From: Gemmataceae bacterium
GTDB taxonomy: Bacteria > Planctomycetota > Planctomycetia > Gemmatales > Gemmataceae
Length of the DNA stretch: 64,000 nt
Assembly: GCA_019752375.1 (NCBI GenBank)
Contig: JAIEMG010000063.1
Coordinates: 1-64,000, forward strand
Direction: 5' to 3'
Shown here piece by piece: positions 15,366-23,740 of the stretch. A program made the position numbers and the translations under genes. Below the pieces are notes generated by a model. The model did not search any database. It saw only the letters and a list, made by a program, of their open reading frames with translations, and was not told the DNA's origin. How positions within the stretch are numbered: position 1 is the stretch's first letter; the number at the start of each line of letters is the position of its first letter.

Positions 15366-17255
15366 TTACTTTAGCATTTCCTCGATCTTGGCTTCGATTT
15401 CGCTGACGAGGAACGGGCGTCCCTGGACCTTGTTCAAACCGACCGCATCCACCAGGAAGATGCCGCGCAGGAGCAGGCGCAGCTGGCCGGTGTTCAATTC
15501 CGGCACCAGCACCTTCTTGTAGCGCTTGAGCACGTCGCCGGTGTTCTTCGGCATCGGGTTCAGGTAGCGCAGGTGCGCCTGGGCCACCTTGTGGCCTTTT
15601 TTCTGCGCGTTCTTCACTGCCTCGTTAATCGACCCGTACGTCCCGCCCCAGCCGATGACGAGCAGGTCGCCTTCGGCGGGACCATTGACCGCCAGTTCGG
15701 GAATCTCGTTGGCGATGTTGGCAATCTTCTGGGCGCGCGTCTTGATCATGTGCTCGTGGTTGGCTGGATCGTAGGAGACGTTGCCGGTCACGTCTTCCTT
15801 TTCCAGGCCGCCGATGCGGTGCTCCAGGCCAGCGGTGCCGGGGATTGCCCACTGGCGCACCAGACGCTCGTCGCGCTTGTACGGCAGGAAGTGGGCTTCG
15901 CCGTTGCCATTGCCATTGCCCTTGGTCGGATGCTCGACCTTGATTTTCGGCAGGTCGTCCACCTTCGGAATCAGCCACGGCTCGGCGCCGTTGGCGAGAT
16001 AACCGTCCGACAGCAAGAAGACCGGCGTCATGAAGGAGATGGCAAGGCGGACGGCTTCAAAAACCATGTCGAAACAATCGGCCGGCGAGCAAGGCGCGAC
16101 GATGGCCACGGGGCACTCGCCGTTGCGGCCGAACATGGCTTGCAAAAGGTCGGCCTGTTCCGTCTTCGTCGGCAGGCCGGTGCTGGGGCCGCCGCGTTGC
16201 ACGTCGATGATGACGAGCGGCAACTCCGTCATGACGGCCAATCCGATGGCTTCGGATTTGAGACAGATGCCGGGGCCGCTGGTGCCTGTCACACCCAGGG
16301 ACCCACCAAAGGCGGCGCCAATCGCCATGCCGATGGCCGCGATCTCGTCCTCGGCCTGGATGGCGCGAACGCCGTACCGTTTCAGCTCCGAGAGATGGTG
16401 CAGGATGTCGCTGGCCGGCGTGATCGGATAACTGGCACAGCAGATGGGCATGTTTGCCAGGTTGGCGGCGGCGACCAACCCCAGCGCGATGGCCTCATTG
16501 CCCGTGATCTTGCGGTAGACGCCGGGCTTGATTTGGGCCTTGGGCACACGGTAATGAACCGGCAGCGCTTCGGTGGTTTCGCCGTAATTGTAGCCGGCCT
16601 TGAGGGTTCGCGTGTTTGCTTCGAGCACGGCGGGGTTCTTGCCGAACTTCTGATGGATCCAGCGCAGCGTCGGGTCGAGGGACCGTTCGTACAGCCAGAA
16701 GACCAGTCCCAGCGCGAAGAAGTTCTTGCATCGATCGGCCTCGCGCGGGCTGAGCTTCATGTCCGCGACGGCTTCACGGTTCAGCGTATTGATCCGGATC
16801 TTGTAGACGCGATAGCCCTTGAGCGAGTCGTCCTCCAGCGGATTGGCCTTGTAGCCGGCCTTGTGCAGGTCGCTGGTGGTGAATGCGTCGGAATTGACGA
16901 TCAGGATACCGCCGGACTCCAGGTCCTTGATGTTGGTTTTGAGCGCCGCGGGGTTCATCGCGACGAGCGTGTTGAGCTTGTCGCCCGGCGTATGGATGTC
17001 GTGGCTGGAGAAATGCACCTGGAAGCCCGAGACACCCGCGAGCGTGCCGGCGGGGGCGCGAATCTCGGCGGGGAAGTCCGGGAGCGTGCTGATGTCGTTG
17101 CCGAGCATGGCGCTGGCGTTGGTGAACTGTGTGCCGGCAAGCTGCATGCCGTCGCCGGAGTCCCCGCAGAAGCGAATGGTGACCGATTCCACTTCCTGCG
17201 CTTCGGCCTTCCGGGCTTGTGGACCAGGTGCGGCGGAGAGATTCGACACAGGCAT
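15366..17255 (-). CDS. korA: 2-oxoacid:ferredoxin oxidoreductase, fused gamma-alpha subunit
   Basis: About 629 residues from the ATG at 17255. A GTG at 17297, overlapping the stop codon of the CBS gene as GTGA, would add 14 residues and imply translational coupling; the choice is uncertain. Residues about 30-220 form the gamma domain ([17 protein letters not shown]). The alpha part carries the pyrimidine-binding region ([50 protein letters not shown]). Such gamma-alpha fusions pair with a KorB to form the complete enzyme. No ferredoxin gene is present in the window. The gene order CBS - korA - korB - CBS on one strand suggests a single operon. Confidence 0.88.
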   Translation of the reverse strand: MPVSNLSAAPGPQARKAEAQEVESVTIRFCGDSGDGMQLAGTQFTNASAMLGNDISTLPDFPAEIRAPAGTLAGVSGFQVHFSSHDIHTPGDKLNTLVAMNPAALKTNIKDLESGGILIVNSDAFTTSDLHKAGYKANPLEDDSLKGYRVYKIRINTLNREAVADMKLSPREADRCKNFFALGLVFWLYERSLDPTLRWIHQKFGKNPAVLEANTRTLKAGYNYGETTEALPVHYRVPKAQIKPGVYRKITGNEAIALGLVAAANLANMPICCASYPITPASDILHHLSELKRYGVRAIQAEDEIAAIGMAIGAAFGGSLGVTGTSGPGICLKSEAIGLAVMTELPLVIIDVQRGGPSTGLPTKTEQADLLQAMFGRNGECPVAIVAPCSPADCFDMVFEAVRLAISFMTPVFLLSDGYLANGAEPWLIPKVDDLPKIKVEHPTKGNGNGNGEAHFLPYKRDERLVRQWAIPGTAGLEHRIGGLEKEDVTGNVSYDPANHEHMIKTRAQKIANIANEIPELAVNGPAEGDLLVIGWGGTYGSINEAVKNAQKKGHKVAQAHLRYLNPMPKNTGDVLKRYKKVLVPELNTGQLRLLLRGIFLVDAVGLNKVQGRPFLVSEIEAKIEEMLK

Positions 17256-17293
17256 GGCAGGGACTACCTTTGCATAAGACCGACGAACCCGAC

Positions 17294-17761
17294 TCACGCG
17301 CCTTCGCGTTCCTGAGGCACCGTGCCGGGGTCCGGGGGTAAGTTGTAAATCGTCGCCGGAAAATGCTCGACCAGGTAATGCACAATCCGCTTGACCGACA
17401 GCACGCCCACGGGGCAGCCCTTGTCATTGACGACCGGCAAGTGTCGGTAACCTCCCTCCACCATACGTCGTACCGCGGTGCTGATCGGGTCCTTGGGATG
17501 GACGGTCACCGGATGGGGAGTCATGCACTGCTCGACGGGGAGGGTCAATCGCTTCCCCTCGGCCAGGACTCGGCGAACCAGATCGCGCTCGGTGAAGATG
17601 CCGACGAGTTGCATGCCGGCACAGATCAGGACGCAGCCGACGTTGCTCTGCCGCATGACCAGGACCGCCTCAGCCACCGTCTGTTGCGGCTGCACCTGCC
17701 GGGGCGGCGTCGGTTGCAGACGCGAGACGCTGTCGATCTTCAGGTTCCTGGCCAAATCCAT
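17294..17761 (-). CDS. Tandem CBS domain protein upstream of korA
   Basis: 155 residues made almost entirely of two CBS motifs: [20 protein letters not shown] then [14 protein letters not shown], and [16 protein letters not shown] then [14 protein letters not shown]. There is no further domain. The gene overlaps or abuts korA and is probably its first operon partner. Known CBS pairs bind AMP, ADP, ATP or SAM. Acting as a regulatory subunit for the oxidoreductase is inference from position. The protein differs from the downstream CBS protein in lacking a zinc ribbon. Confidence 0.8.
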   Translation of the reverse strand: MDLARNLKIDSVSRLQPTPPRQVQPQQTVAEAVLVMRQSNVGCVLICAGMQLVGIFTERDLVRRVLAEGKRLTLPVEQCMTPHPVTVHPKDPISTAVRRMVEGGYRHLPVVNDKGCPVGVLSVKRIVHYLVEHFPATIYNLPPDPGTVPQEREGA

Positions 17762-18043
17762 AGGTCGGCTCGCTCGCCGGTTGACACCCGGGAGGAGGGT
17801 GAGGACAGAGGCGCTGAGCTATCCTATTCTACGGCAAACCATGCGTGATGGATCGCCTTTGGGAAGAATAGCACCTAGCGCCGCGGTCGGCCGGAAATTC
17901 TCGCATGCTTTCGCGGGATTGCCTGGCAGGCCGTTCCGACCCCTCTTGCCCGAATCGCGCATCCGCGTGGGAAGATACAAGGAAAATTCTCGGTAAAGCG
18001 GGTGTTGCCGGCAAGGGGCAAAAAGATGGTACAGACTGACAAC

Positions 18044-18073
18044 GTGACAAAACGGGCGGTCCTCGGCTAGACT
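18044..18073 (+). promoter_or_regulatory. Candidate promoter of the metallophosphatase gene
   Basis: GTGACA (18044-18049), 18 bases, TAGACT (18068-18073). The rest of the 367-base gap 17762-18128 holds no gene I can recognise. Confidence 0.35.
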
Positions 18074-18128
18074 TGGAAGATGCCGCTGGCATGGTTTCCG
18101 CGACTTGAGCCTGGTAAGACGACCCCCC

Positions 18129-18974
18129 ATGCTTGATGCCGACCGCCGCCTGCGCCTCATGCGCCAGGCCATCTGGGCGTTCCTCAATACGCCCGGACGG
18201 CAAGGCCGCTTCGTCGCACTGGACAGCGCCTCGGAAGTCATGGTGGCGGGCGACATGCACGGCAACCTGGAAAACTTCAAGGGCCTGCTCGACCGCGCCC
18301 AGCTCGGCACCCATCCCCACCGCCACCTGGTGATGCAGGAGGTGATCCACGGCCCGCATCGCTACCCGCTCGGCGGCGACAAGTCGCACCAGATCCTGGA
18401 ACTGGTGGCCGCGCTCAAGGTCCAGCATCCGAAGCACGTCCACATGCTGCTCGGCAATCACGAGATGGCCCAGTGGACCGGCCAGGCCATCATCAAGGCG
18501 TCGGAGAAGTTGAACGCCCTGTTCCGCGAAGGCGTGGACACTGCCTATGGCCCCCGCAGCGGTGAAGTGTATGCGGCTTTCCTGGAACTGTTCGCTGCAC
18601 TGCCGGTCGCCCTGCGCACTCCCAATCGCATCTTCCTCAGCCACAGCCTGCCGTCCGCACGCAACCTCGACACCTTCGATCCGACGCTCTTGAAACGGCT
18701 GGCGGTGGACGGACACGAATGGAAGCCCGGCGGCACGCTTCACTCCCTCCTGTGGGGCCGCGATACGTCGCTAGGGAACGTGGAAGCCTTTCTACGCAAG
18801 GTGGACGCGGACCTGCTTATCAGCGGACACATTCCATGCGACAATGGCTTCACGGTGCCCAACCCGCGGCAGCTGATCCTCGATACGATGAAGACCCCCG
18901 CATGTTACTGCCTGTTCCCGACCGACCGCCCGCTGCATCACGAAGAGCTGTTGGATTGTGTAGGCATCCTCTAG
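18129..18974 (+). CDS. PPP-type metallophosphatase
   Basis: 281 residues from the ATG at 18129; a TTG eight codons upstream is possible. Metal-binding motifs of the calcineurin-like superfamily are present: GDMHGN (about 42-47), GNHEM (about 107-111), and later His residues in FLSHSLP and LISGHIP. The second block, usually GDxVDRG, is replaced by a longer region (MQEVIHGPHRYPLGGDKSH) where GGD and His could still supply ligands. Family members hydrolyse phosphoesters of proteins or small molecules; the substrate cannot be told. It stands alone between repeat-rich gaps. Confidence 0.75.
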   Translation: MLDADRRLRLMRQAIWAFLNTPGRQGRFVALDSASEVMVAGDMHGNLENFKGLLDRAQLGTHPHRHLVMQEVIHGPHRYPLGGDKSHQILELVAALKVQHPKHVHMLLGNHEMAQWTGQAIIKASEKLNALFREGVDTAYGPRSGEVYAAFLELFAALPVALRTPNRIFLSHSLPSARNLDTFDPTLLKRLAVDGHEWKPGGTLHSLLWGRDTSLGNVEAFLRKVDADLLISGHIPCDNGFTVPNPRQLILDTMKTPACYCLFPTDRPLHHEELLDCVGIL

Positions 18975-18979
18975 GGAGC

Positions 18980-19136
18980 AATGACGAATGACGAAGCCCT
19001 CCCTGCTGGAAGGACGAATGACGAAGCCCGAATGACGAATCAAGGACCAATGACCAAGCTCCAATGCCAAGCACTGCGCGCCGACCTTTGGTCATTGGGT
19101 ATTGGGCATTGATTCGTCATTCGGACTTCGTCATTT
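18980..19136. repeat. GACGAATGA / CCAATGACCAA inverted-repeat element
   Basis: The arms at about 19019-19062 and 19088-19136 are imperfect inverted copies built from short words: GAATGACGAA, CCAATGACCAA and CCAATGCC on one side, and TTGGTCATTGGG, GGCATTGATTCGTCATTC and CGTCATTTC on the other. Extra GACGAATGACGAAGCCC copies precede the left arm. A fragment with the same words lies at 46062-46092. It occupies most of the gap before the methyltransferase gene. Confidence 0.7.
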
Positions 19137-19177
19137 CTCCCAACGGTGGAGCGTGAGCTAGTCCTATAGAAATACCC

Positions 19178-19873
19178 ATGAACCCCAACCTTCCTCCGCT
19201 TCCCGAAACCCCGTACGACTCGCTGGGTGCTATCGTCCGCGAGAAGGTGATCGTGGATGATCAGACCTTCGTCATCGATCATCCGGGCGACTCGGATCGC
19301 TTATTGACCAACCCGGTCATCAAGAGCGCCTTCGCTGCCGACGAGTATTTGCCGTACTGGGCCGATCTGTGGCCGGTCTCGCGCATCCTGGCGAAAGTCA
19401 TCTTGCGCGAGCCGTGGCCTGAACCGAAGCCCGAAGCCATCGAAATCGGCTGCGGCCTGGGCCTGCCGGGCATCGCGGCACTGGCGCGGGGGCTGCGCGT
19501 GACGTTCACCGATTACGATGCCACCGCATTGCGCTTTGCAGCCGACAACGCGCGGGCCAACGGCTTCGAGAACTTCCGCACGCTCCAGTTCGACTGGCGT
19601 GCGCCGCCGGCGGACCTGTGTGCCCCGGTGATCCTCGTTTCCGACTTGCTGTACGAGCTGCGCAGCGTGGCACCCGTAGTCGCGATGATCAAGCAGATCA
19701 TGTTGCCAGGCGGCGTCTGCCTGTTGACGGATCAGGATCGAGTGCCATCGCACACGCTTCGGGAAATGTTGCCGACGGCGGGAATGACGTACACCACGCA
19801 AGCGATGAAGGCAGGCGAACCGGGGGGACGGCGCGTGCGCGGCACTCTGTATCGGATTACGCATGCGACATGA
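19178..19873 (+). CDS. Class I SAM-dependent methyltransferase (Methyltransf_16-like)
   Basis: 231 residues. The SAM-binding loop EIGCGLGLPGIAAL lies at about residues 88-101, followed by TFTDYDATALRFAADNARANG and the motif IV region ILVSDLLYE. The preceding YWADLWPVSRILAK is typical of the NNMT/METTL lysine methyltransferase-like family. Substrate is unknown; in this family it is often a lysine side chain or a small amine. No clear Shine-Dalgarno is seen. A TATAGA (19165-19170) just upstream may be a -10 element, which would make the leader very short. Confidence 0.75.
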   Translation: MNPNLPPLPETPYDSLGAIVREKVIVDDQTFVIDHPGDSDRLLTNPVIKSAFAADEYLPYWADLWPVSRILAKVILREPWPEPKPEAIEIGCGLGLPGIAALARGLRVTFTDYDATALRFAADNARANGFENFRTLQFDWRAPPADLCAPVILVSDLLYELRSVAPVVAMIKQIMLPGGVCLLTDQDRVPSHTLREMLPTAGMTYTTQAMKAGEPGGRRVRGTLYRITHAT

Positions 19874-19945
19874 AGCCCACTTTACGCCCACCCTGGCTGC
19901 CGACTACCATGTGAGATACGGCGATTGCCGGGAGGAGGGAGACCC

Positions 19946-20458
19946 ATGCAGACGCTCCGCTGGAGCCTGGGAACGCTGATCGTCCTGGGCGCCGTCGCCA
20001 TCGGGCATACCGAGCCGACGGAAGCAAAGGTCGAGATCAAGGTCGTCAAGTTCGCCGGCCTGGCGCAAGCCGTGCGCGAACGGGCAGGCAAGGTCGTCGT
20101 CGTCGATTTCTGGGCCGATTTCTGCATTCCGTGCAAGAAGCGCTTTCCGCACCTGGTCGAGATGGCCAACAAGTACAAGGACCAGGGCTTGGCTGTCATC
20201 TCCGTGAGCGTCGATGCCGATCCACACAAAAAGGAAGTGCAGGACACGGCACTCAAGTTCCTCCAGAACCGGAAGGCGACGTTCCTGAACCTGATGCTCG
20301 ACGAGCCGCCCGAGTACTGGTCGCAGAGGCTCGGCATCAAGGAGATCCCCTGTGTCTTCGTCTTCAACCGCGACGGCCGGTGGGTCCGGCTCGGCGGCGA
20401 GGACGTGTCGTCCGAAGACGTGGAGAAGCTGGTCGTCGAGTGGCTCAAGCAGAAGTGA
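19946..20458 (+). CDS. Exported TlpA-type thioredoxin-fold protein (CxxC)
   Basis: 170 residues. The ATG at 19946 follows GGAGGAGGGA; an upstream TTG is less likely. A signal sequence (LGTLIVLGAVAIGHTEP) targets the protein to the periplasm. The thioredoxin fold carries the redox motif WADFCIPCKKRFPHL at about residues 53-67, then LAVISVSVD and a cis-Pro region IKEIPCVFVFNRDG. Such proteins reduce or exchange disulphides outside the cytoplasm. The next gene is a close paralogue ending in the same VEKLVVEWLKQK, so this is a tandem duplication. The difference between the two at the first active-site Cys is the main point of interest. Confidence 0.85.
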   Translation: MQTLRWSLGTLIVLGAVAIGHTEPTEAKVEIKVVKFAGLAQAVRERAGKVVVVDFWADFCIPCKKRFPHLVEMANKYKDQGLAVISVSVDADPHKKEVQDTALKFLQNRKATFLNLMLDEPPEYWSQRLGIKEIPCVFVFNRDGRWVRLGGEDVSSEDVEKLVVEWLKQK

Positions 20459-20465
20459 GAACATC

Positions 20466-20993
20466 ATGACGATCGTGAGTCGCAAATCGGGCGTGCTCGC
20501 GCTGGCGCTGCTCGCCGGTGTCATCGGCGCCGCCGATGCACCGACGCCAAAGGTCGAAGTCAAGGTCGTCAAGTATGCGGAGCTATGTAAAGTCGTCCGG
20601 CAGCATATGGGGCAGGTCGTGCTGCTCGATTTCTGGGGATTGACCTGAATTCCCTGCGTCAAGAAGTTTCCGCATCTGGTCGAGATGCACCAAAAGTACG
20701 CGTCGCAGGGCCTGGTCGTGATATCAGTCAGCATCGAGGAGGAACGACAGAGTAAGAAGGACCAGGAAGATGTGTTGAAGTTCCTTCAGAAACGCAACGC
20801 AACCATGACGAACCTGGTCCTCGACGAATCGTCGGAAGTGTGGGCAGAGAAGCTGGGCGCGGGATTGCGGCCGTTGGTCTTCGTCTTCAACCGTGACGGC
20901 CGCTGGGAACGCTTCGACGCCACCGTGCTGGGCGAGGACGACGGCGACGCCAAGGTCGAGAAGCTCGTCGTCGAGTGGTTGAAGCAGAAATAA
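20466..20993 (+). CDS. Candidate selenoprotein: TlpA-type thioredoxin with UGA at the first redox Cys
   Basis: 175 codons from ATG 20466 to TAA if TGA at 20646-20648 is read through. Reading gives a signal peptide (VLALALLAGVIGAADA), then DFWGLT-TGA-IPCVKKFPHL. The TGA falls exactly where the upstream paralogue has Cys of CIPC, so decoding as selenocysteine would give UIPC. Downstream codons are intact for 115 residues and match the paralogue to the end (FVFNRDGRW, VEKLVVEWLKQK) with no frameshift. A hairpin with a GG-starting loop follows the TGA. Sec replacing a redox Cys in thioredoxin-fold proteins is well established in bacteria. The alternative is a fresh nonsense mutation. Standard gene callers would split this into 20466-20648 and 20685-20993. 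Confidence 0.65.
20672..20688 (+). promoter_or_regulatory. Candidate bacterial SECIS hairpin
   Basis: GCATCT-GGTCG-AGATGC forms a perfect six-pair stem with a five-base loop starting GG. The loop begins 29 bases after the in-frame TGA, inside the usual distance for bacterial SECIS elements, where SelB requires a G early in the apical loop. TTT/AAA pairing extends the stem below a small internal loop. In the all-Cys paralogue the matching bases (GCACCTGGTCGAGATGG) pair poorly. Confidence 0.5.
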
Positions 20994-20998
20994 CGTGC

Positions 20999-21028
20999 GG
21001 TGGGCCAGACACTCTTGTCTGGCCCACC
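20999..21028. repeat. Perfect 12-bp hairpin after the thioredoxin pair
   Basis: GGTGGGCCAGAC-ACTCTT-GTCTGGCCCACC, five bases after the stop codon at 20993. There is no T tract, so it is a weak terminator candidate. It resembles the other hairpin words of the region and leads directly into the thiamine-binding gene. Confidence 0.6.
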
Positions 21029-21048
21029 AAATTCCAAATGAGTTGCTC

Positions 21049-21369
21049 ATGGTCCTTCTCGATTTCAGCATGGCGCCGCTGGGCAGGGGTGAGAGTGTCG
21101 CGGCCTATGTGGCGCGTTGTCTGGAAATCGTGGCTGCCAGCGGCCTGGACTACCGACTGCACGCGATGGGCACCACGCTGGAAGGGGAGTGGGACGAGGT
21201 ATTCGCCGTGGTGCGGCGCTGCTTCGAGGCGTTGAAGCCCGATTGCGAGCGCATCAGCGTTTCGATCAAGGTCGACTACCGCACCGGTCCCGGCGGCCGG
21301 CTCGACAGCAAGGTGCGCCACGTGCAAGACCTGGTGCAGCAGCCGCTCCGGACAGGAAGCTCAACATGA
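21049..21369 (+). CDS. MTH1187-family thiamine-binding protein
   Basis: 106 residues from ATG 21049. The protein matches the MTH1187/YqgV (DUF77) family: MVLLDFSMAPLGRGESVAAYVARCL, LHAMGTTLEGEWDEVFAVVRRC and the C-terminal SVSIKVDYRTGPGGRLDSKV. Members form ferredoxin-like tetramers that bind thiamine or related ligands in the cytoplasm. The stop codon overlaps the next start as ATGA, so it is translationally coupled to the flavin reductase gene. The ribosome binding site is weak. Confidence 0.8.
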   Translation: MVLLDFSMAPLGRGESVAAYVARCLEIVAASGLDYRLHAMGTTLEGEWDEVFAVVRRCFEALKPDCERISVSIKVDYRTGPGGRLDSKVRHVQDLVQQPLRTGSST

Positions 21370-21851
21370 CGGACACCGATCCGCAACGACAGCTCGCGGC
21401 TGCCCTGGGCCGGGTGGCCAGCGGCTTGTTCATCCTCACCGCCCGCCACGGTGAAGCCGAGACCGGGCTGCTGTGCAGCTTCGTGCAGCAATGTTCGTTT
21501 CAACCGCCGCGGATCAGCATCGCCATCAAGCCCGACCGCGAAGTCGCGTCCTGGCTGACCGAAGGCGCCGGCTTCATCCTGAACATCCTCGACGACAACC
21601 AGACCGATATGGTGGCCCACTTCGGCCGCGGCTTCCGTGCGGGTGAACCGGCCTTCACGGACCTCGACTTGAAGCGCTCGGCTGACAATTCACCAATCTT
21701 GAGCGAGTCCTTGGGCTACCTCGACTGCCGCGTGGTGAGCCGGCATGGCGCGGGCGATCATGACTTGTTCATCGCCCAGGTGGTCGGCGGCGCGATGCTG
21801 AACGAAGGGCAGCCGATGGTCCATGTCCGGAAGTCAGGATTGCATTACTGA
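21366..21851 (+). CDS. Flavin reductase-like FMN-binding protein
   Basis: 161 residues. It has the split-barrel flavin reductase fold with LGRVASGLFILTAR at the N-terminus, GLLCSFVQQCSFQPPRISIAIKPDREVASWL and GFILNILDDNQTDMVAHFG, as in FMN reductases and flavoredoxins. It probably reduces FMN or transfers electrons from NAD(P)H to a partner, in the cytoplasm. The ATG overlaps the stop of the thiamine-binding gene (ATGA). A partner oxygenase is not evident next to it. Confidence 0.8.
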   Translation: MTDTDPQRQLAAALGRVASGLFILTARHGEAETGLLCSFVQQCSFQPPRISIAIKPDREVASWLTEGAGFILNILDDNQTDMVAHFGRGFRAGEPAFTDLDLKRSADNSPILSESLGYLDCRVVSRHGAGDHDLFIAQVVGGAMLNEGQPMVHVRKSGLHY

Positions 21852-21916
21852 TGCCAGCGGTTGAGTGCGTAGAATTATGGGGAGAAAACGCGGCAGCCGA
21901 TTTCGGAAGGCCCAAG

Positions 21917-22462
21917 ATGCGCAAGACCAGCTCGAAGGAATTGAAGAAGCCCAACAAACAGGTCGCAAGGGCCGCTCCCGCACGAAAATTGAACGGATCG
22001 ACAAAAGCAAAAAACGGTTCGACAACCACGTCGGCCGCATCCGGAACCGCGAAGACGCCGCGGACGAATTCCGCTAAGCGTCCAGGTTCGGACGCCCACC
22101 GGAATGAGTTGCTGGATCGGGCATTTGCGCGGAAGAATTGCGATGACCATGAGGGCGCCTTGCGAGCTTTCGCGGATGTGCTTGCGGAATACCCGGACTA
22201 TGCGCCGGCATTGGGGATGATGGGGAGCATCTATCTGTCGATGCTTGGCAAGCCGGCCGAGGCGATTCCACTGTTCCAACGGACCACCGCGCTTGTGCCA
22301 AAGTCCGAACTGGCCTCATTGGGGTTGTTCCACTCGCTCTGGGAAACAGGACACGAGGCGGAAGCCCTGAAAGAGTTGAAGCGTTTCCAATCGATTTCCC
22401 ACAGCCGCGACTACGACGAGATACTGGCGGAGTGGACGGAGGAACAGAATTCAACCCCATGA
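21917..22462 (+). CDS. Short TPR protein with basic N-terminus
   Basis: 181 residues from ATG 21917, with GGAAGG upstream; 22 further codons are open before it. The first 60 residues are Lys/Ser/Thr-rich and low in complexity (KKPNKQVARAAPARK), probably disordered. Residues about 70-170 form two or three TPR-type helical pairs (FARKNCDDHEGALRAFADVL, PALGMMGSIYLSMLGKPAEAIPLF, LGLFHSLWETGHEAEALKELKRF). TPRs mediate protein contacts. The last base pairs overlap the next gene as ATGA, so it may be an accessory of the sulfite-oxidase-like protein. Confidence 0.65.
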   Translation: MRKTSSKELKKPNKQVARAAPARKLNGSTKAKNGSTTTSAASGTAKTPRTNSAKRPGSDAHRNELLDRAFARKNCDDHEGALRAFADVLAEYPDYAPALGMMGSIYLSMLGKPAEAIPLFQRTTALVPKSELASLGLFHSLWETGHEAEALKELKRFQSISHSRDYDEILAEWTEEQNSTP

Positions 22463-23070
22463 ACCTACCGCAGTGTCCCCAGATCGTCAGCCCTGACGTC
22501 CATCGCGAAAACCGTATTCCGCCGCGTCAGGTCCTGACCCACAAGTGGCCGGTACTCCACGCCGGCCCGACGCCGACGTTCGACCGCGTTCACTGGAGTT
22601 TCCACGTCTGGGGTGAGGTCGAAGCACGCTGGCAGGCGACCTATGACGAATTCATCGCATTGCCGAAAGTCGACGTGCATGCCGATATGCACTGCGTCAC
22701 GCGCTGGAGCAAGCTCGACAACCGCTGGCACGGCGTGTCCACCCGCGAGGTGATGAAACCCGTGAAGCTGCTGCCGTCGGCGAAGTTCGTCATGGTTCAT
22801 TGCGAACACGGCTTCACGACCAACCTGCCGCTGGCCGACTTCCTGGGCGAAGACTGCGTCTTCGCCTGGGGCCACAACGGTCAAGACCTGGAACCCGATC
22901 ACGGCTGGCCCCTGCGCCTGGTGGTGCCGAAACTGTATGCGTGGAAGAGCGCCAAGTGGGTGCGCGGGCTGGAATTCCTGGAGACGGACCAGGCAGGCTT
23001 CTGGGAATCGTGGGAGCACGGCGGCTATCACATGCGCGGCGACCCGTGGAACGAAGAGCGCTTTCGCTAA
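22459..23070 (+). CDS. Sulfite oxidase-like molybdopterin protein
   Basis: 203 residues, starting at ATG 22459 in an ATGA overlap with the TPR gene. It has the single molybdopterin domain of SUOX-like proteins without haem or dimerisation domains. The key Cys ligand of molybdenum is in HADMHCVTRWSKLDNRWHGV (about residue 75), followed by MVHCEHGFTTNLPLADFL and the C-terminal LVVPKLYAWKSAKWVRGLEFL. There is no Tat signal, so a cytoplasmic location is likely. The physiological substrate is unknown. An aberrant extra feature is the WESWEHGGYHMRGDPWNEERF tail common to this subfamily. Confidence 0.85.
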   Translation: MNLPQCPQIVSPDVHRENRIPPRQVLTHKWPVLHAGPTPTFDRVHWSFHVWGEVEARWQATYDEFIALPKVDVHADMHCVTRWSKLDNRWHGVSTREVMKPVKLLPSAKFVMVHCEHGFTTNLPLADFLGEDCVFAWGHNGQDLEPDHGWPLRLVVPKLYAWKSAKWVRGLEFLETDQAGFWESWEHGGYHMRGDPWNEERFR

Positions 23071-23083
23071 GGGGAGGTTGGTC

Positions 23084-23731
23084 ATGCCTTCGCCATTCCC
23101 CGGGATGAATCCGTACCTCGAACATCCGTACGTCTGGACCGATTTCCGCAAGAGCTTCATTCCCGCTGCTGCAGCGGCCTTGGGCAAGCAATTGAGACCT
23201 CGTTATTTCACGAGGATCACAGCAGCGCCGGCTGTTCCCGTGGCCGAAATCGACGCCGAGCGAATTTCCTTTCTAGAAATCCGTCACTTGCAAAGTTTCG
23301 AGCTAGTCACAGTCCTTGAGCTCATCAGTCGGAGTCACAAGATTCCGGGTCCTGGTCGAGACCAGTACGAAACCAGGCGCCGCCAGCTGCTAGCCACTCC
23401 AGTTCATCTGGTCGAGATCGACTTCCTTCGAGCCGGCCCGCCCCTGGCTGATGCGCCGGCATGCGACTACTATGTGCTGGTCAGCCGAGCCTGTGATCGA
23501 CCGGTTGCCATGGTCTATCCTCAGTTTCTGCCCGATCCGTTGCCGGTCGTTCCGATTCCTCTTCCTCAGGGAGAGGATGACGCGACACTTGACCTCAAGC
23601 AGGTTATCGACCGTGTTTATGATGCGGCTTGTTATGAACTCTACATGTACAATCGCTCGCCGGAACCACCCCTCACACCCGAACACCAAGAATGGGCGAA
23701 GGCATTTGTGCCGCAACCCGTTGTGCAGTAA
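23084..23731 (+). CDS. DUF4058 family protein
   Basis: 215 residues from ATG 23084 after GGGGAGG. The signature MPSPFPGMNPYLEHPYVW and the conserved ELVTVLELISRSHKIPGPGRDQYETRRRQLL are those of DUF4058, a family abundant in planctomycetes and cyanobacteria with no known function but a resemblance to restriction-endonuclease-like folds. Most members are about 250 residues. Here the segment between RYFTRI and EIDAERISFLEIR is shorter than usual, so an internal deletion is possible. It stands between the molybdopterin gene and glcD. Confidence 0.75.
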   Translation: MPSPFPGMNPYLEHPYVWTDFRKSFIPAAAAALGKQLRPRYFTRITAAPAVPVAEIDAERISFLEIRHLQSFELVTVLELISRSHKIPGPGRDQYETRRRQLLATPVHLVEIDFLRAGPPLADAPACDYYVLVSRACDRPVAMVYPQFLPDPLPVVPIPLPQGEDDATLDLKQVIDRVYDAACYELYMYNRSPEPPLTPEHQEWAKAFVPQPVVQ

Positions 23732-23740
23732 AAGAACCTC

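Noticed and set aside
20352-20648. Taking the second thioredoxin as two separate genes (20352-20648 and 20685-20993)
   Set aside because: The two parts are one continuous frame aligned with the upstream paralogue; only the TGA at the active-site position separates them.
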